In this document: one piece after another, positions 41,881-53,200 of the stretch
Numbering within the stretch: the stretch's first letter is position 1
Layout of the letters: the number at the start of each line of letters is the position of its first letter
Assembly (NCBI RefSeq): GCF_024506395.1
Contig: NZ_JANIBO010000003.1
Location: 92,947 to 156,946, forward strand
DNA: 64,000 nucleotides
Source of the DNA: Cetobacterium sp. NK01
GTDB taxonomy: Bacteria; Fusobacteriota; Fusobacteriia; Fusobacteriales; Fusobacteriaceae
Direction: 5' to 3'
Made by a program: the position numbers and the translations under genes
The notes under the pieces: generated by a model
The model's database searches: none
The model's input: only the letters and a program-made list of their open reading frames with translations
What the model was told of the DNA's origin: nothing

Positions 41881-42004
41881 ATTTTATAAAATATGTAAAA
41901 AATATCGACTAACAGAACTCAATAGATAAATTTTATAATAAAATAGATAATCTCAATTATAATATTTTAAAAAATGTCAGATGTAGAGTCTGACGTTTTT
42001 TTAT
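41880..42004 (+). ncRNA. Possible small RNA between promoter-like element and terminator
   Basis: A promoter-like block ends near 41880, and a strong terminator hairpin (GTCAGA/TCTGAC then a T run) ends at 42004. No frame with a ribosome site lies between. A transcript of about 110-125 bases is possible. Alternatively the stretch is only the leader of the vWA operon with an attenuator. Evidence is positional. Confidence 0.2.
41975..42004 (+). terminator. Terminator or attenuator upstream of the vWA operon
   Basis: GTCAGA, seven bases and TCTGAC, flanked by AAAAT and GTTTTTTT, form a hairpin with a T run 110 bp before the vWA gene start. If transcription begins upstream of it, it would act as an attenuator. 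Confidence 0.65.
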
Positions 42005-42052
42005 AAAATCATTTTTTATTTTTAATAAGTAGAAAAACAAGTCTAAAAGTAG

Positions 42053-42058
42053 TATAAT
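42053..42058 (+). promoter_or_regulatory. -10 box of the vWA-tubulin-motor operon
   Basis: A perfect TATAAT lies 58 bp before the operon start. A matching -35 (TAGAAA region, about 42030) is weak, so activation or an alternative factor is possible. Confidence 0.4.
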
Positions 42059-42115
42059 GAGTCAATATAGTCATATAAAAAACAATAAAAAATGTAGGGT
42101 ATAGGGGGAGGAATT

Positions 42116-44263
42116 ATGAAACGAATTTTATGTATATTTTTGTTATTTTTTGAGATAGTTTTAAGCAAAAATATATATGTGGTATACGATGATTCTTTAT
42201 CAATGAAAAAAGAAAGTCGAGACATTTATGCTAACTATGCATTGCAAACTTTAGCATCACTTTTGAGTGAAGATGATAATTTAACAATTACTAGAATGAG
42301 TGATATTAAGGAGGATTTTAGAAATAAAACTATAGTAAATTTAAAGGATATTAATAGTGAATTAAAATATTTTGAAAAAAACTTAGTAGCAAAATCACAA
42401 GTAACACCTTATAGAAGTATAGAAACAATAGTAGATTATATGGATAAAACATCTTCAAAAGATGAATCAAATTGGTTAATAGTAATAACTGATGGTGAAT
42501 TTGAAGATGGAAAGCCAATTTCTAATATAGAAAATGTAAAAAATGCTATTTCAAAATCAGTTCAAAAAATTAATTTAAAACCAATTTTTTTATTAATCGG
42601 ATCAAATCAAAAAGAATTAGAAAAATATGAAAATCAAGAAGGAATAAGAGTCTGGAAAGAAATTTTTGGAGAAGGAGAGTTTCCAAAAATATTTAAAGCC
42701 TCAAATCAAAAAGATATTATAACAAAAATGAGAGAGATTGCTCAACTTTTAACATCAAAATCATCTAAAAGTTTAGACGATATCTATAGTGTTAATAACA
42801 ACAAATTAGAATTCAATAGTTTGTTCCCTTTATCTAAAATAATATTTTTAGATCAAGCAGAGGGTGAAGAGAAACTAAATACCTTGGAGAAAATCTATAT
42901 TGATGGAAAAGAAATAAATATCGATAAGCAATATAAGCCATTAAAAAATGAAAGAAAAATATTATTAGCAGCTAATGTAATTCATATTGAAGGAAACAAT
43001 AATAAAATTATATTGGAGTTTAAAGAAAATGTAACTAAAAATATTAAGGTTTTACCAGAAGTATCAGCTAAATTTAAGGTAAGCTTATTAGATGAAGAAG
43101 GTAAAGAATTAAAAAATGGTTTATTAGAAATACCATCTGAAGAAAAGTTTAACGTAACTGCTAAATTATTAAAAGGCGATTCAAATGAATTGTTGGATTA
43201 TGTAGATGGAACTGAAGTTATCTTAAATTATGGTAATAAAAAAATTCCATTGAAATATAATAAAGAAAAAAATATTTATGAAGGAGTTTTAGAAATAGAA
43301 AAAGGTAGAAAATCTATTGATGGAACAGCAGAGTTTCCAGGATATTTCTACTATCAATCAGATATCTATATTATAGAGGGGACTTCTCCAAAGCCAAAAG
43401 TTATAAAAAAAATAGAAGAACCAAAACCAGAACCACCAAAGCCGGAGCCACCAAAACCTTACATTATGTCGGTTGATATATTTTCTGAAATAAATGATTT
43501 TTTAACACAAGAAGATTTAGTTAAAAAGCAATTTTATATTATTCCTAAAATTAATGGAAATAATTTATCAGAGGAAGATATTTCTAAAATTGAGATAAAA
43601 CTAAAAAGTGATATGAGTGGAAAACTATCTGAAAAAAAATACATAGATTTAGTTAATTCATATGGATGGGAATATACTCCAGATTTATATTCAGGAGTTT
43701 TAAATTTTAAAAATCCTCAAGGAGAAAAAAAAGTTGAAGTAACTTTGGAAAATAAAGAAAAAAATAAGATTTTTAAAGATCAAAGAGTATTAGTTTTAGA
43801 AAAAATTAGTTTTTGGTCTGCTTTTGGAAATTTAATATTAAAAGGAATATTACTATTGACTGGTTTAATTCTTATAATTGGGTATATTAAGAAAAATAGA
43901 TTTAAAAAGGAAGAAAAAATTATAATAGAGGAGATTCAAGATAATTTTAAAAAACCTGTTATAAGAAAGGTATTAAAATCTACTTTTTTAAATACTATAA
44001 CACCATATAAGGATGATGAATGTAATATTGATGGATTTATCTTTGTAGCAAATAAAGGATTTGTTGGAATAACTGCAGAAAGTTTTGCTAAATTATTTAA
44101 TAGAAGCTCTGTAAATAAAGTTTACATTAACGGAGATTATATTGATAAGGATGAGTTAAAAACTGGAAAAAAAGAGATCTATAGATTATATAATGAGGAC
44201 AATATCGAGTTTGTCTTTGATAATTCTGGAAGAAAAAAATATATATATAAAATAGAAAAATAA
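42116..44263 (+). CDS. Membrane-anchored vWA-domain protein
   Basis: A 715-aa protein. After a signal peptide (residues 1-17) comes a von Willebrand A domain with MIDAS motif YDDSLSM (DxSxS, residues 24-30) and a later ITDGEFEDG. Middle beta-rich regions (residues 250-410) are followed by a proline-rich linker (PKPEPPKPEPPKP) and another domain. One membrane helix (about residues 568-588, LILKGILLLTGLILIIGY) leads to a cytoplasmic C-terminal domain of 120 residues. The vWA part is therefore periplasmic, suited to metal-dependent contact with a ligand. GGGGGAGGAATT precedes the ATG. It opens the eight-gene operon to 57853. Confidence 0.75.
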   Translation: MKRILCIFLLFFEIVLSKNIYVVYDDSLSMKKESRDIYANYALQTLASLLSEDDNLTITRMSDIKEDFRNKTIVNLKDINSELKYFEKNLVAKSQVTPYRSIETIVDYMDKTSSKDESNWLIVITDGEFEDGKPISNIENVKNAISKSVQKINLKPIFLLIGSNQKELEKYENQEGIRVWKEIFGEGEFPKIFKASNQKDIITKMREIAQLLTSKSSKSLDDIYSVNNNKLEFNSLFPLSKIIFLDQAEGEEKLNTLEKIYIDGKEINIDKQYKPLKNERKILLAANVIHIEGNNNKIILEFKENVTKNIKVLPEVSAKFKVSLLDEEGKELKNGLLEIPSEEKFNVTAKLLKGDSNELLDYVDGTEVILNYGNKKIPLKYNKEKNIYEGVLEIEKGRKSIDGTAEFPGYFYYQSDIYIIEGTSPKPKVIKKIEEPKPEPPKPEPPKPYIMSVDIFSEINDFLTQEDLVKKQFYIIPKINGNNLSEEDISKIEIKLKSDMSGKLSEKKYIDLVNSYGWEYTPDLYSGVLNFKNPQGEKKVEVTLENKEKNKIFKDQRVLVLEKISFWSAFGNLILKGILLLTGLILIIGYIKKNRFKKEEKIIIEEIQDNFKKPVIRKVLKSTFLNTITPYKDDECNIDGFIFVANKGFVGITAESFAKLFNRSSVNKVYINGDYIDKDELKTGKKEIYRLYNEDNIEFVFDNSGRKKYIYKIEK

Positions 44264-44271
44264 GGAGTGGG

Positions 44272-47200
44272 ATGAAAATGGCTAATAAACCAGCACTTAT
44301 AATAGGTTTAGGGGGAATAGGAAGTAAAATTGTAACGGATGTTTACAATGCAATTCCTGAAGATGAAAGAAAAAAAGTGATAGTACATGTTTTCGATACT
44401 GATGTAAACGCTGCTAAAAAATTAGGATTAAAGGAAAAAGATATTACTATTACAAGTTCTGACTTAACTGTTAGAAAATGTTTAGCAAAGGATGAAATTC
44501 ATAAATCTAATGCAACAGAGTGGTTTCCAACAGATTCGCCAACAATTTTAAATACTCAATTTTTAACAGGAGCTGGACAGGTAAGAGCAATATCAAGATT
44601 AGCTTATATGGACTCTATTGGGAGTGGAAGACTAAAAGATTTAGAAGCAAAGTTATCTGCATTTTCTCAGTTAAATGGAGAAAGTCATGCTGAAGAAATT
44701 AGAATTATGATTGTAAGTTCTTTAGCGGGGGGAACTGGATCTGGAATATTTTTACAAACAGCTTTATATTTAAGAGATTATTTCCAAAAAGAGGGAAAAT
44801 CTGTGACAATAAGAGGTTCATTTATACTACCTGATATTTTAATAAAAAATAATGTTTTAAATGGGACACATATAAGAAATATAAGAGCAAATGGTTATGC
44901 TTGTTTAAAAGAGTTAGATGCAATTATAAGATCTACAATGTCTTCAGGAACTGATCACAGTGTAAATATTCAATTAGCATATAAACCAGGAATGAAGGAT
45001 GATGAAAAAGTAACTAAAAATCCATATGATTTTATATTCCTTTATGACTATGAAAATACTGATGGAAAAAGTTTAGGAAGTTATAGCCATTATCTAGATC
45101 ATGTGGCAAAAACAGTTTATCTTCAACTGTTTAGTGATATAGCAGGAGAAGCATCATCAGACGAAATTAATATGCTTGTAAATGTAATTGAAAATAATGG
45201 AAGAGCAAGATATGCTAGTGCGGGAGTAGCATCACTAATATACCCATATAATGATTTAATAGATTATAATGCATATAGATTAGCAAATGAAAGTCTAAAT
45301 CAAAAATGGTTAAAACTAGATACTCTTTTTGAAAATGAACTTGATGAGTATGAAAATTATAAAAAGCAGGGTATTCATCGTGAAGTTCCTAAAAAATATA
45401 TAAGAATGAATGAATTATTTGATAATGAAGTTAAAAATGGAGATGTTTTCTTTAAAAATTTAAATAGATCATTACATGTTATTTTAAAAGATAATGAGTT
45501 AGGTCCTAAGAAAACTCAAGAATTTTTAAATAGTATTGAGCAAAGAATCCAGGGAGATATTGAATCTGCAAAAGAGTATAAAGAGTATACGAATTATAAA
45601 GCTCCTATTCAAACAAATTTAAATGGTAAAAGTGATGAACTTAGAAATGAAGTGGAAAGTTTTGAAAGTCATTTAGCGAGATACAAAAAAAGCGTTATGA
45701 ATTCTATTGATGATAAAAAGAATATGATTGTTACAGATATGTTACCATTAATCTTAATTGAAGAAAATGATATTAGCAAGTTTCCTCATCAATTAGGATA
45801 CTGGCTTTCTGGTAAAAGTGATGGAGAAGCTTTAAGTCCCATAGCTAGTAGATATTTCTTATATGAGTTGAAAAATATTTTACTTGAAAAAGTTAGAGGT
45901 TTAGAAGAGGAAGTTACTACTTTATATAAGGGTTCTGAAAAATATATGAGTGATTTTGGAGATAGCAAAAGTGCAAAGGAAGCTTTAGATGAAGCGATTT
46001 CAAAATCATCAGGTTTATTTGGTGTATTTAATAGAGCTCAAAAAACTTTTGCAACTGAATATGCAGACAAAGCAACAAAACAATTTAGAAGAGTAGGTAA
46101 TTATTGCCAGAAGAAGATTGAGTTAGGTGTTTATACAGATCTTTTAAAAGCTATAGATGAAATGATTGAACATAATGAAGAAGGATTTTTTAGAGCTTTA
46201 AAAGAGATTATGACAGATTTTTCAATTAAGTATCACAATTTAGAAAAAAATCATGATGAAAAGAATGACGTTAGTAAAGTATACGTACTTTCTGAAAAAG
46301 AAACTAAAAATAAGTTGTATGAAGGTCTAATAAAAAATATAGATACAGAAAATATTATAAAAGATAGTTATAATGAAATCTTTAAAGAGAAGTATGCTAG
46401 ATTTATAGCTAGAAGAAAAAATGAAAATCATAAATTATCTCGTCAAATGAAAGATATATTTGGAGATAAAATAAAGGATAGCTACGTTAGTAAGATAAAA
46501 GCAAGTGAAGTATTGGATATGGATATAATAACTGCAATTAGAAAAGAATGTGATTTGAAAGGTATCTATAGTGAAGAACAAAATAATGCAATAGATAATT
46601 ATATTAGAAATATAAAAAATAGAGCTAAGCCATTTTCACAAAAGAAAGGAGTTAATTTCTTAGATTTATGGGGAATAAATCCAACTGTTTTAGAAAATTT
46701 ATCAGAACAACAGCAGCAAGATTTATTTTCGAATAATGGTGGAAATAAAAACACTGTAGAAAGTAATGGTTTTTCTAAGTATGAAATAGTAAAATATCTT
46801 TCAATGCACGGGTTAAGAGCACAAGACTTTGATAAATTTGCACCAGGAAATGTACAAAAAGAAACAGAGGATGGAGTTTATTATTCTGCGTACAAAGAGG
46901 TAATTGAAAAGTTAAATAGAAACGAATTAACAGTAACACCACACTTGGATAAAAGATGGCATTTAATAAATTATATGCCAGATATAAACGATGAGCAAGC
47001 TGACATAGATAAAAAAGCTGTAGCAAAAGGTTTTATAAATGGACTTTTATATGATATTATCCAACAAAGAAAAGATGATGGTAAATCAATTTGGACATTC
47101 AAAGAAAGAGAGGGAAGTTCAAAGACAATAGAGATAGGAAATACACCGATAAAAACTTTATACCCTAATTTATTAGAAGGATTAGGATATGCTCCATACT

Positions 47201-47694
47201 TTGTAGATGATATTAATACAAGAGTAAAAGATAAAAAGAATGAAGATTTTGAGCTTCAAAGACACAGTTTAGAAAATCATAAGTATATTTCTTTAGCAAA
47301 TTCAACGAATAATAGAAATATTATAGATATTTTAATAGGATATGTAAATGATAGCGAACCATCTAAAAGAAAAGAATCAGAAATAAAAATAATGGAACTA
47401 TTAAATATATTTATGGAACAAACACAAGATTATATGATTGAATTTTTTGGAGAGTACAGAAAAACAACAGCCTCAGAAATATCAGCTTCTTATATAGCCT
47501 CAGCTTTAAATGAATCTTCAAAATATACTGAAAGTGATAAGGGAGTAGGTTTTATAATGGATTTAAAAGATAAAATTCACGCTAGAGTAGAATCAACTCT
47601 AAAAGAGGTTGGTTCTAGCCTAGGAATTGAAAAACTGAAAGAATCAACATATGGGGATTTAAAGGAATTGATTCAAGACAAAGCTAGAGGATAG
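44272..47694 (+). CDS. Tubulin/FtsZ-like GTPase (Tubulin_2 type)
   Basis: A 1140-aa protein. The N-terminal 350 residues show the tubulin-FtsZ fold: LIIGLGGIGSKIVTDVYNAI (phosphate loop region), VIVHVFDTDVNAAKKLG, and the tubulin signature SSLAGGTGSGIFLQ near residues 149-162, matching the GGGTGTG loop of FtsZ and tubulin. This fits the Pfam Tubulin_2 family of large bacterial tubulin-like proteins. Residues 350-1140 are helical, with no membrane segment. It probably polymerises in a GTP-dependent way. An ATG two codons downstream is an alternative start. Operon spacing is eight bases after the vWA gene. Confidence 0.8.
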   Translation: MKMANKPALIIGLGGIGSKIVTDVYNAIPEDERKKVIVHVFDTDVNAAKKLGLKEKDITITSSDLTVRKCLAKDEIHKSNATEWFPTDSPTILNTQFLTGAGQVRAISRLAYMDSIGSGRLKDLEAKLSAFSQLNGESHAEEIRIMIVSSLAGGTGSGIFLQTALYLRDYFQKEGKSVTIRGSFILPDILIKNNVLNGTHIRNIRANGYACLKELDAIIRSTMSSGTDHSVNIQLAYKPGMKDDEKVTKNPYDFIFLYDYENTDGKSLGSYSHYLDHVAKTVYLQLFSDIAGEASSDEINMLVNVIENNGRARYASAGVASLIYPYNDLIDYNAYRLANESLNQKWLKLDTLFENELDEYENYKKQGIHREVPKKYIRMNELFDNEVKNGDVFFKNLNRSLHVILKDNELGPKKTQEFLNSIEQRIQGDIESAKEYKEYTNYKAPIQTNLNGKSDELRNEVESFESHLARYKKSVMNSIDDKKNMIVTDMLPLILIEENDISKFPHQLGYWLSGKSDGEALSPIASRYFLYELKNILLEKVRGLEEEVTTLYKGSEKYMSDFGDSKSAKEALDEAISKSSGLFGVFNRAQKTFATEYADKATKQFRRVGNYCQKKIELGVYTDLLKAIDEMIEHNEEGFFRALKEIMTDFSIKYHNLEKNHDEKNDVSKVYVLSEKETKNKLYEGLIKNIDTENIIKDSYNEIFKEKYARFIARRKNENHKLSRQMKDIFGDKIKDSYVSKIKASEVLDMDIITAIRKECDLKGIYSEEQNNAIDNYIRNIKNRAKPFSQKKGVNFLDLWGINPTVLENLSEQQQQDLFSNNGGNKNTVESNGFSKYEIVKYLSMHGLRAQDFDKFAPGNVQKETEDGVYYSAYKEVIEKLNRNELTVTPHLDKRWHLINYMPDINDEQADIDKKAVAKGFINGLLYDIIQQRKDDGKSIWTFKEREGSSKTIEIGNTPIKTLYPNLLEGLGYAPYFVDDINTRVKDKKNEDFELQRHSLENHKYISLANSTNNRNIIDILIGYVNDSEPSKRKESEIKIMELLNIFMEQTQDYMIEFFGEYRKTTASEISASYIASALNESSKYTESDKGVGFIMDLKDKIHARVESTLKEVGSSLGIEKLKESTYGDLKELIQDKARG

Positions 47695-47703
47695 GTGAAA
47701 TAA

Positions 47704-50286
47704 GTGATAACATTTTTAGTTAATTTTGATAAAGATATAGATAATATAGAGCTGACAAAGCTCTATTTTTATCCATATTTAAAAGAACAAAAAATAAAAA
47801 TTATAAACTCTTCAACTAAGAATAATGAGGATATATTTAATGAAATAAAATACTATATATATAACAGTAGTCATTTAAAAAAATCAAAAAAAGAGTTTCA
47901 ATTACTATTCCTTGTACCTATTTGTGATAATAAAAATATTTGCTTTAATAAGAATCTGACTAATAGAGTTTTAAATATAAAAGAGGAACTTTTAAATAAA
48001 TTATCAGAAGAGAGATTAGAAGCTGATTATATAAACTTTATTACAATAGACGATTTAGAAAGAGACTTTGTTTCAACTCCATTTAATGTAAATGCAGCGA
48101 TAGCTGAAGAGTTAGACAAAAAAGGATATACTCTTGCTCCTATAATATATTTTGAAGAGTTAGTAGAAATTGAAAATGAATGGAAAAAATTAGTAAAAAA
48201 CATAGAGAATGTAGAATTTTCAAGTAATAACTATGAAAGATTGTCTGATTCAGAAAAGGATAAAGTAGATTCTTTAAAAGAGATTTTTTATTCTATTGAT
48301 AGTCTTATAAAAATAAAAAGAGAGGCTATAGATGAAAATATTATAGGATCTATAGATGATTCTGCAGTAAGAAGTCATATAAAAAAATATGAACTTTTTA
48401 AGAAAAAATTAAGAAATGATTTAGAACATGATTTTAAGATGAGAGTAGATTCTATTAAAAAATTAGATATAAAAAATGTAATGTTATCTACTTTAAAAAT
48501 GGATGGTTATTATTATGAGTATTTATTTAATAAAAATGACATTTTAAGATTAGAGGAGTTTTGGGTTAAAAACAATCCATCTCTTTCAGGAGAAGAGTTA
48601 TTTAACTTAAGTAGTTCTTATATAGAAAAGTTAAAGATTATAAGAGTTGAAATTGAAAAAATAATTGATGAAATAATCGAAAAGAAATTAGAAGGTCTTA
48701 AATCTTTAAATTTAAAAGCTGATGAGCAAGCAAATAATATATATGTTAATAGAAGAACTATAAAACAAGTTGGGGAGAGATTTAAAGATAGATTTATAAA
48801 AAAGAAATTAGAAATTGTTATAAGTGAAAAATCTTTAAGAGAGGGAAAACTTATAAATCCAGGAGAAGTATTAAAGGATTTATTAAAAGAGAATTATAGT
48901 TTAGAAAGAGCAACAAGACAGAACAATTATAAGATTTTTAGAGTACCTTTTGAAAAAAAGAATACATTAGAATTTAATCAAAATCTTCTTAAATTATCTT
49001 ACTTTATTCTATTTTTAGTTGAATATGCAGAGAAAAAAGAAAGTTATATATATAATGGAAGATATTTCCATTTAGAAAATATAGACTACAAAAAAAATTA
49101 TAATAATATGATTTTTGATAGATATATTGAAATTCTTTGTAGAGAAAAAAGTAGAATAGAAGCTGAAAAGAAAAGTCTAAAATCTAATTTGCAGATTGAA
49201 TATTATACTCCAACAAATGAATCATTTAACAATTTAGGAGTATTAAAAAACATATCTAAAATTGATACTCCGAATTTTGGAAAAATGTTTAAATCAAATG
49301 ATATTGATTTTTATTTTGAATGGATTAATGATGTTGAAAGAGGATTTTCTGATTATTTAGATAAGTCAAGTGAAGCTTTATTTGAATATCAAAGTAATAA
49401 AAATAGATTTTTAACAACTCCAAGAGGAAAAAAAGAAGTAGAAATAACAATAGAACAGGAAGTAGCAGAAAAAAAATCAAGATTAGATGAATTAAGAAAA
49501 GAGATTGGTGTTATAGAGGAAAAAATTGAAATTGATATAAAAAACAATTGGAGAAAAAAGATTGAAAAAAGTTTAGATTCAAACGATTTGAAAAGTCTAC
49601 TTCAAAAACGTCCAACAAGCGGAGATTTAGTAAAATTAATGTCATTATCATTTATTCAAATTTTTATCTATGGATATTATAAAAATATAGAAAGTATTTT
49701 AGCTATAGGAGCAAATGTAGTTATGACAGCAGTTATAATATCTGCAATTATTTTAATACTATTGAGTATGTTAAAAACTAAAATAAATAATTTTTTAAAT
49801 ATTGCAACTAGAGAAAGAAATGACTATAGTAATATTTTAACTAGAAAAATGGAATTAAAAAAAGAACATATAGATAAAGAGATAGAGATTAGAATTGCAG
49901 AAAAAAATTATCAGTTGGCTAAAAGAAAAGAGGAAGAATTAAATGAGCAACAAGAACTTTTAGAATACTATAAGAATCAAATAGATTTACATTGTCAAAA
50001 TGCTAGTGAATTAAAAAGAATAGTTAGTAATATTGCTAAGAGGGGAACTGATGAACAAGATTATTTAAACGAAACATTTAATATAAAACTCCCAGAGTTA
50101 GATTATAAAAAAGCTCCTTTTGAAAATAGTAGATTTAATCCTTGTAAATACATAGAGATTGCTCAATATAAAGATCTTATTATTTACATAAATCAACAAG
50201 AAAATCTAATAAGTCCTCAATATTTATTTGGTTGTCATTCGATTTCATTAAGTGAAGATAAGATATATAGTGAGGCGGTGGTTTAA
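47704..50286 (+). CDS. Coiled-coil membrane protein, 860 aa
   Basis: The start is a GTG at 47704 after AGGTGAA. Residues 1-150 form an alpha/beta domain (FQLLFLVPICDNKNICF), followed by long charged helices. Two hydrophobic segments near residues 648-692 (LSFIQIFIYGYYK and VVMTAVIISAIILILLSML) are flanked by coiled coils (residues 590-640 and 715-780). No known family is recognised. Its position between tubulin-like and helicase-like genes suggests a membrane adaptor linking the tubulin-like polymer to the envelope complex. Confidence 0.65.
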   Translation: MITFLVNFDKDIDNIELTKLYFYPYLKEQKIKIINSSTKNNEDIFNEIKYYIYNSSHLKKSKKEFQLLFLVPICDNKNICFNKNLTNRVLNIKEELLNKLSEERLEADYINFITIDDLERDFVSTPFNVNAAIAEELDKKGYTLAPIIYFEELVEIENEWKKLVKNIENVEFSSNNYERLSDSEKDKVDSLKEIFYSIDSLIKIKREAIDENIIGSIDDSAVRSHIKKYELFKKKLRNDLEHDFKMRVDSIKKLDIKNVMLSTLKMDGYYYEYLFNKNDILRLEEFWVKNNPSLSGEELFNLSSSYIEKLKIIRVEIEKIIDEIIEKKLEGLKSLNLKADEQANNIYVNRRTIKQVGERFKDRFIKKKLEIVISEKSLREGKLINPGEVLKDLLKENYSLERATRQNNYKIFRVPFEKKNTLEFNQNLLKLSYFILFLVEYAEKKESYIYNGRYFHLENIDYKKNYNNMIFDRYIEILCREKSRIEAEKKSLKSNLQIEYYTPTNESFNNLGVLKNISKIDTPNFGKMFKSNDIDFYFEWINDVERGFSDYLDKSSEALFEYQSNKNRFLTTPRGKKEVEITIEQEVAEKKSRLDELRKEIGVIEEKIEIDIKNNWRKKIEKSLDSNDLKSLLQKRPTSGDLVKLMSLSFIQIFIYGYYKNIESILAIGANVVMTAVIISAIILILLSMLKTKINNFLNIATRERNDYSNILTRKMELKKEHIDKEIEIRIAEKNYQLAKRKEEELNEQQELLEYYKNQIDLHCQNASELKRIVSNIAKRGTDEQDYLNETFNIKLPELDYKKAPFENSRFNPCKYIEIAQYKDLIIYINQQENLISPQYLFGCHSISLSEDKIYSEAVV

Positions 50287-50287
50287 A

Positions 50288-53200
50288 ATGGATTCTATAA
50301 TAAATTTTATAAAAGATAATGTATTTTTAAGTTTGCTATCAATCTATTCAGTTGTTTTATTTATTCTAAGTTTATTAAATTTAGATAAAAGAAAAAGATA
50401 TAAGCAGATTAGCAATGTAGGATTTTTAGTAATAGCAATTTTAACAACTTTTGGAGGCTCAATTTATTTTTCTAGTAAAATTAACTATGATAGCTTTTTT
50501 GAAGTTGAAAATAAAGAAATAATTATTTATTATTTACTATACTTTGTTCCAGTGGCTATAACTCTATCAATATTAATTTTAAAGAAATTTATATTAAAAG
50601 TTTTTTCAAGTAAATCTGATGAAAAAAGAGATTTGAGTCCTAATAGTCCTTACGAAAGATTAGAGGATGGATATTATTTAAAAGATCACTACAGATTTTT
50701 TAGAGATGGAGTAAAGATTTTAATCTTTATTTTTGGAGCTTTAAGCATAGTTTCAAATTATATGACAATATACAAGATAAACTTATTAAAGCCTCATAAA
50801 GAGGTATTAGGAGTGCCATATCTTCCTTTATTTTTGATACTTGGGTTTATTTTTACATTTGAATTATATAATTATCTAAATGGTAATGAGAATAAATCAA
50901 CAGTTAAAAATTATCAAAAGAAAAATAGTGAAAATATAGCAGAAGAAGAAACAAAAAGTTTCAATGAATTGTACCATGATTATAAAAAAACTTGGCCTGC
51001 TAATGTTATGGCCAATGTTTTTAAAGAAAACAAAGTTATAAATGAGAATACTCAAATTGTAGAAGAAAATATAAAAAATAAAGATGTTGAAGAGGTTTAT
51101 TTTAGTTTAAAGAAAAATTTTGAGATAAAACCTAAATATCTAGCTATTTTAGAGGATCTATTTCAAGGTAAGGATACTATAATAACAGATTCTAATTATG
51201 AGGAGATTTCACCATTTATTTTCTCCTACTTGGAAAAAAGTATTATAAAGGGTAAAAAAATATTAGTTCTAGCTGAAACGGATCTTTATACAAATTCAGA
51301 AAATAGAGAGTTAATAAAAGGTTGGTTTGAAAATTGTTTTAAGAAGCTTTATAAAAAAAGCATTAGAAAAATAGTAACATTTGATGATTGGAGAAATCAC
51401 AGTAATTGGGATATTTTAATAGGAACTCAAAGTGAAATAATAAAATATCAACAAGATTTTATAGAAAAAATTCAAGAGGAACAAAATGAATTAAAAGATT
51501 TGGTTATTTTTGTAATAAATGAAAAGTTAGATGAAATAGCTGAAAATATACTAACGCTAAGTATTTTAAGTAATATACTAAACACTCACTTTAAAGTTAA
51601 TAAAAACGAAGATGAGGGAGCACAGTATATAATACTATCCAATGGAACAGCTAATTTAGATGTAGCTATAAATAAAAATCTAGGAATAAATGCTAAAGAG
51701 CATAATATAGGTGTCACTAATCCTAAAGATTTTTATGGAATAATATGGAAAGCAGATCCTAAGAAAGAATATTATACTGAAATAATGGATGGAGTTCCTA
51801 AAGTTGAATTAGGTATAGCTAGTACACTCTCTTATTTAGCGTGGAATTATGGATTTAAACATCTAAACTTGGTTGAGCAAGGAAATTTACCGTACTCAAG
51901 TTATGAAGCCAATGTAGAGATTGCAAAGGATCATTTAAAGGATAGGCCTATAAAAAAATCTAATTTAAACGATTTATACAGAAATATAATTATTAATAAT
52001 CCTATAACATCTTTAATAAAAAAGAGAGATAAAAATATTTTATTTGTAGAAGATAAGATATATAATGCTCCAGCATTACTAAAGAAATTCTCTTCGTTAG
52101 GAAATTCAGAAGTGTTTATTAATATAATATCTGAGAATTATTTATTAAGGGATTATTTTATAGATAATATAGACTATTTTTCACACTCTCCTCATTACGG
52201 TTACACACCGAAAATAGAGAGTAATAGTTATAAAGTTGCAGCTTATTTAAAAGAGCTATTAACAAATACACAAATTAAGGTATCTGAAGAGGATATTAAA
52301 ATTGAGATGATGTCTATTGAAAGTAATATTAAAAACGTTGAAGAGGAGTTAGTGAAATTATTTTTAAATGTTTATAATATTGATCTTTTAAAAAGAGATT
52401 ATTTAACTGTAGAAACACAAAGAGTTTATAATGTGGAAAAGAATGACTTTGAAGAAGTAAAGTTCTATAAGTTAAGTGGAGATATATCAGATAATGTTAA
52501 TTTTAAATGGTTTGAAAGCTTTGAAATTATTGATTCTGGAAGAAGAGTATATGGAATAGTTCCTCATGAGCACGTATACCAAAACTATTTAAAAGGACAA
52601 GTTCATTGTTTCAATGGAAAATCTTATACAGTTGAAAATATCGATTTGATAAATAAAAAAATAAACATTGTTCCTTCTGAAAAAGTAAAAAGAATAATTT
52701 ATAGAAATAACGATAAGATAAAAATTGATAAGGTAGATTCAAAATTAAAAAACACATTTGCAACTGTAGAAAATGGAAATTATATTTTAGAAAAAAAGAC
52801 TTTATCAGCTAACTACGATATAGAGACAACTGGATATTATGAATTTTTAGGTGGAGTAAGTCTAAAAAATCAAGATTATAAGTATAACTCTTTGGAGTCT
52901 TTAGGTGAAAGATTTGAAAGAGATTATAACAACGGACAGATTTTATCGATTAACTTAAAAACTAAAGATTTAAAAATTTCAAACTTTAACAATGTTGCAA
53001 CAACTTTGGCAGTTTTATTTAATGAAATTTTTAGAACAGTATTTCCTGAAAATTATAAATATGTAAAAATATTTACTTTTGTATCAGAGGATTTCTATAA
53101 TATTGAAAGCAATTTAGAGTATTTTGAAGAAGGATTTACAACTCCAGAGTATTTAGCTCATATTTTACCAGCTAAAGTAACGATACCAAAAACTGAGTTT

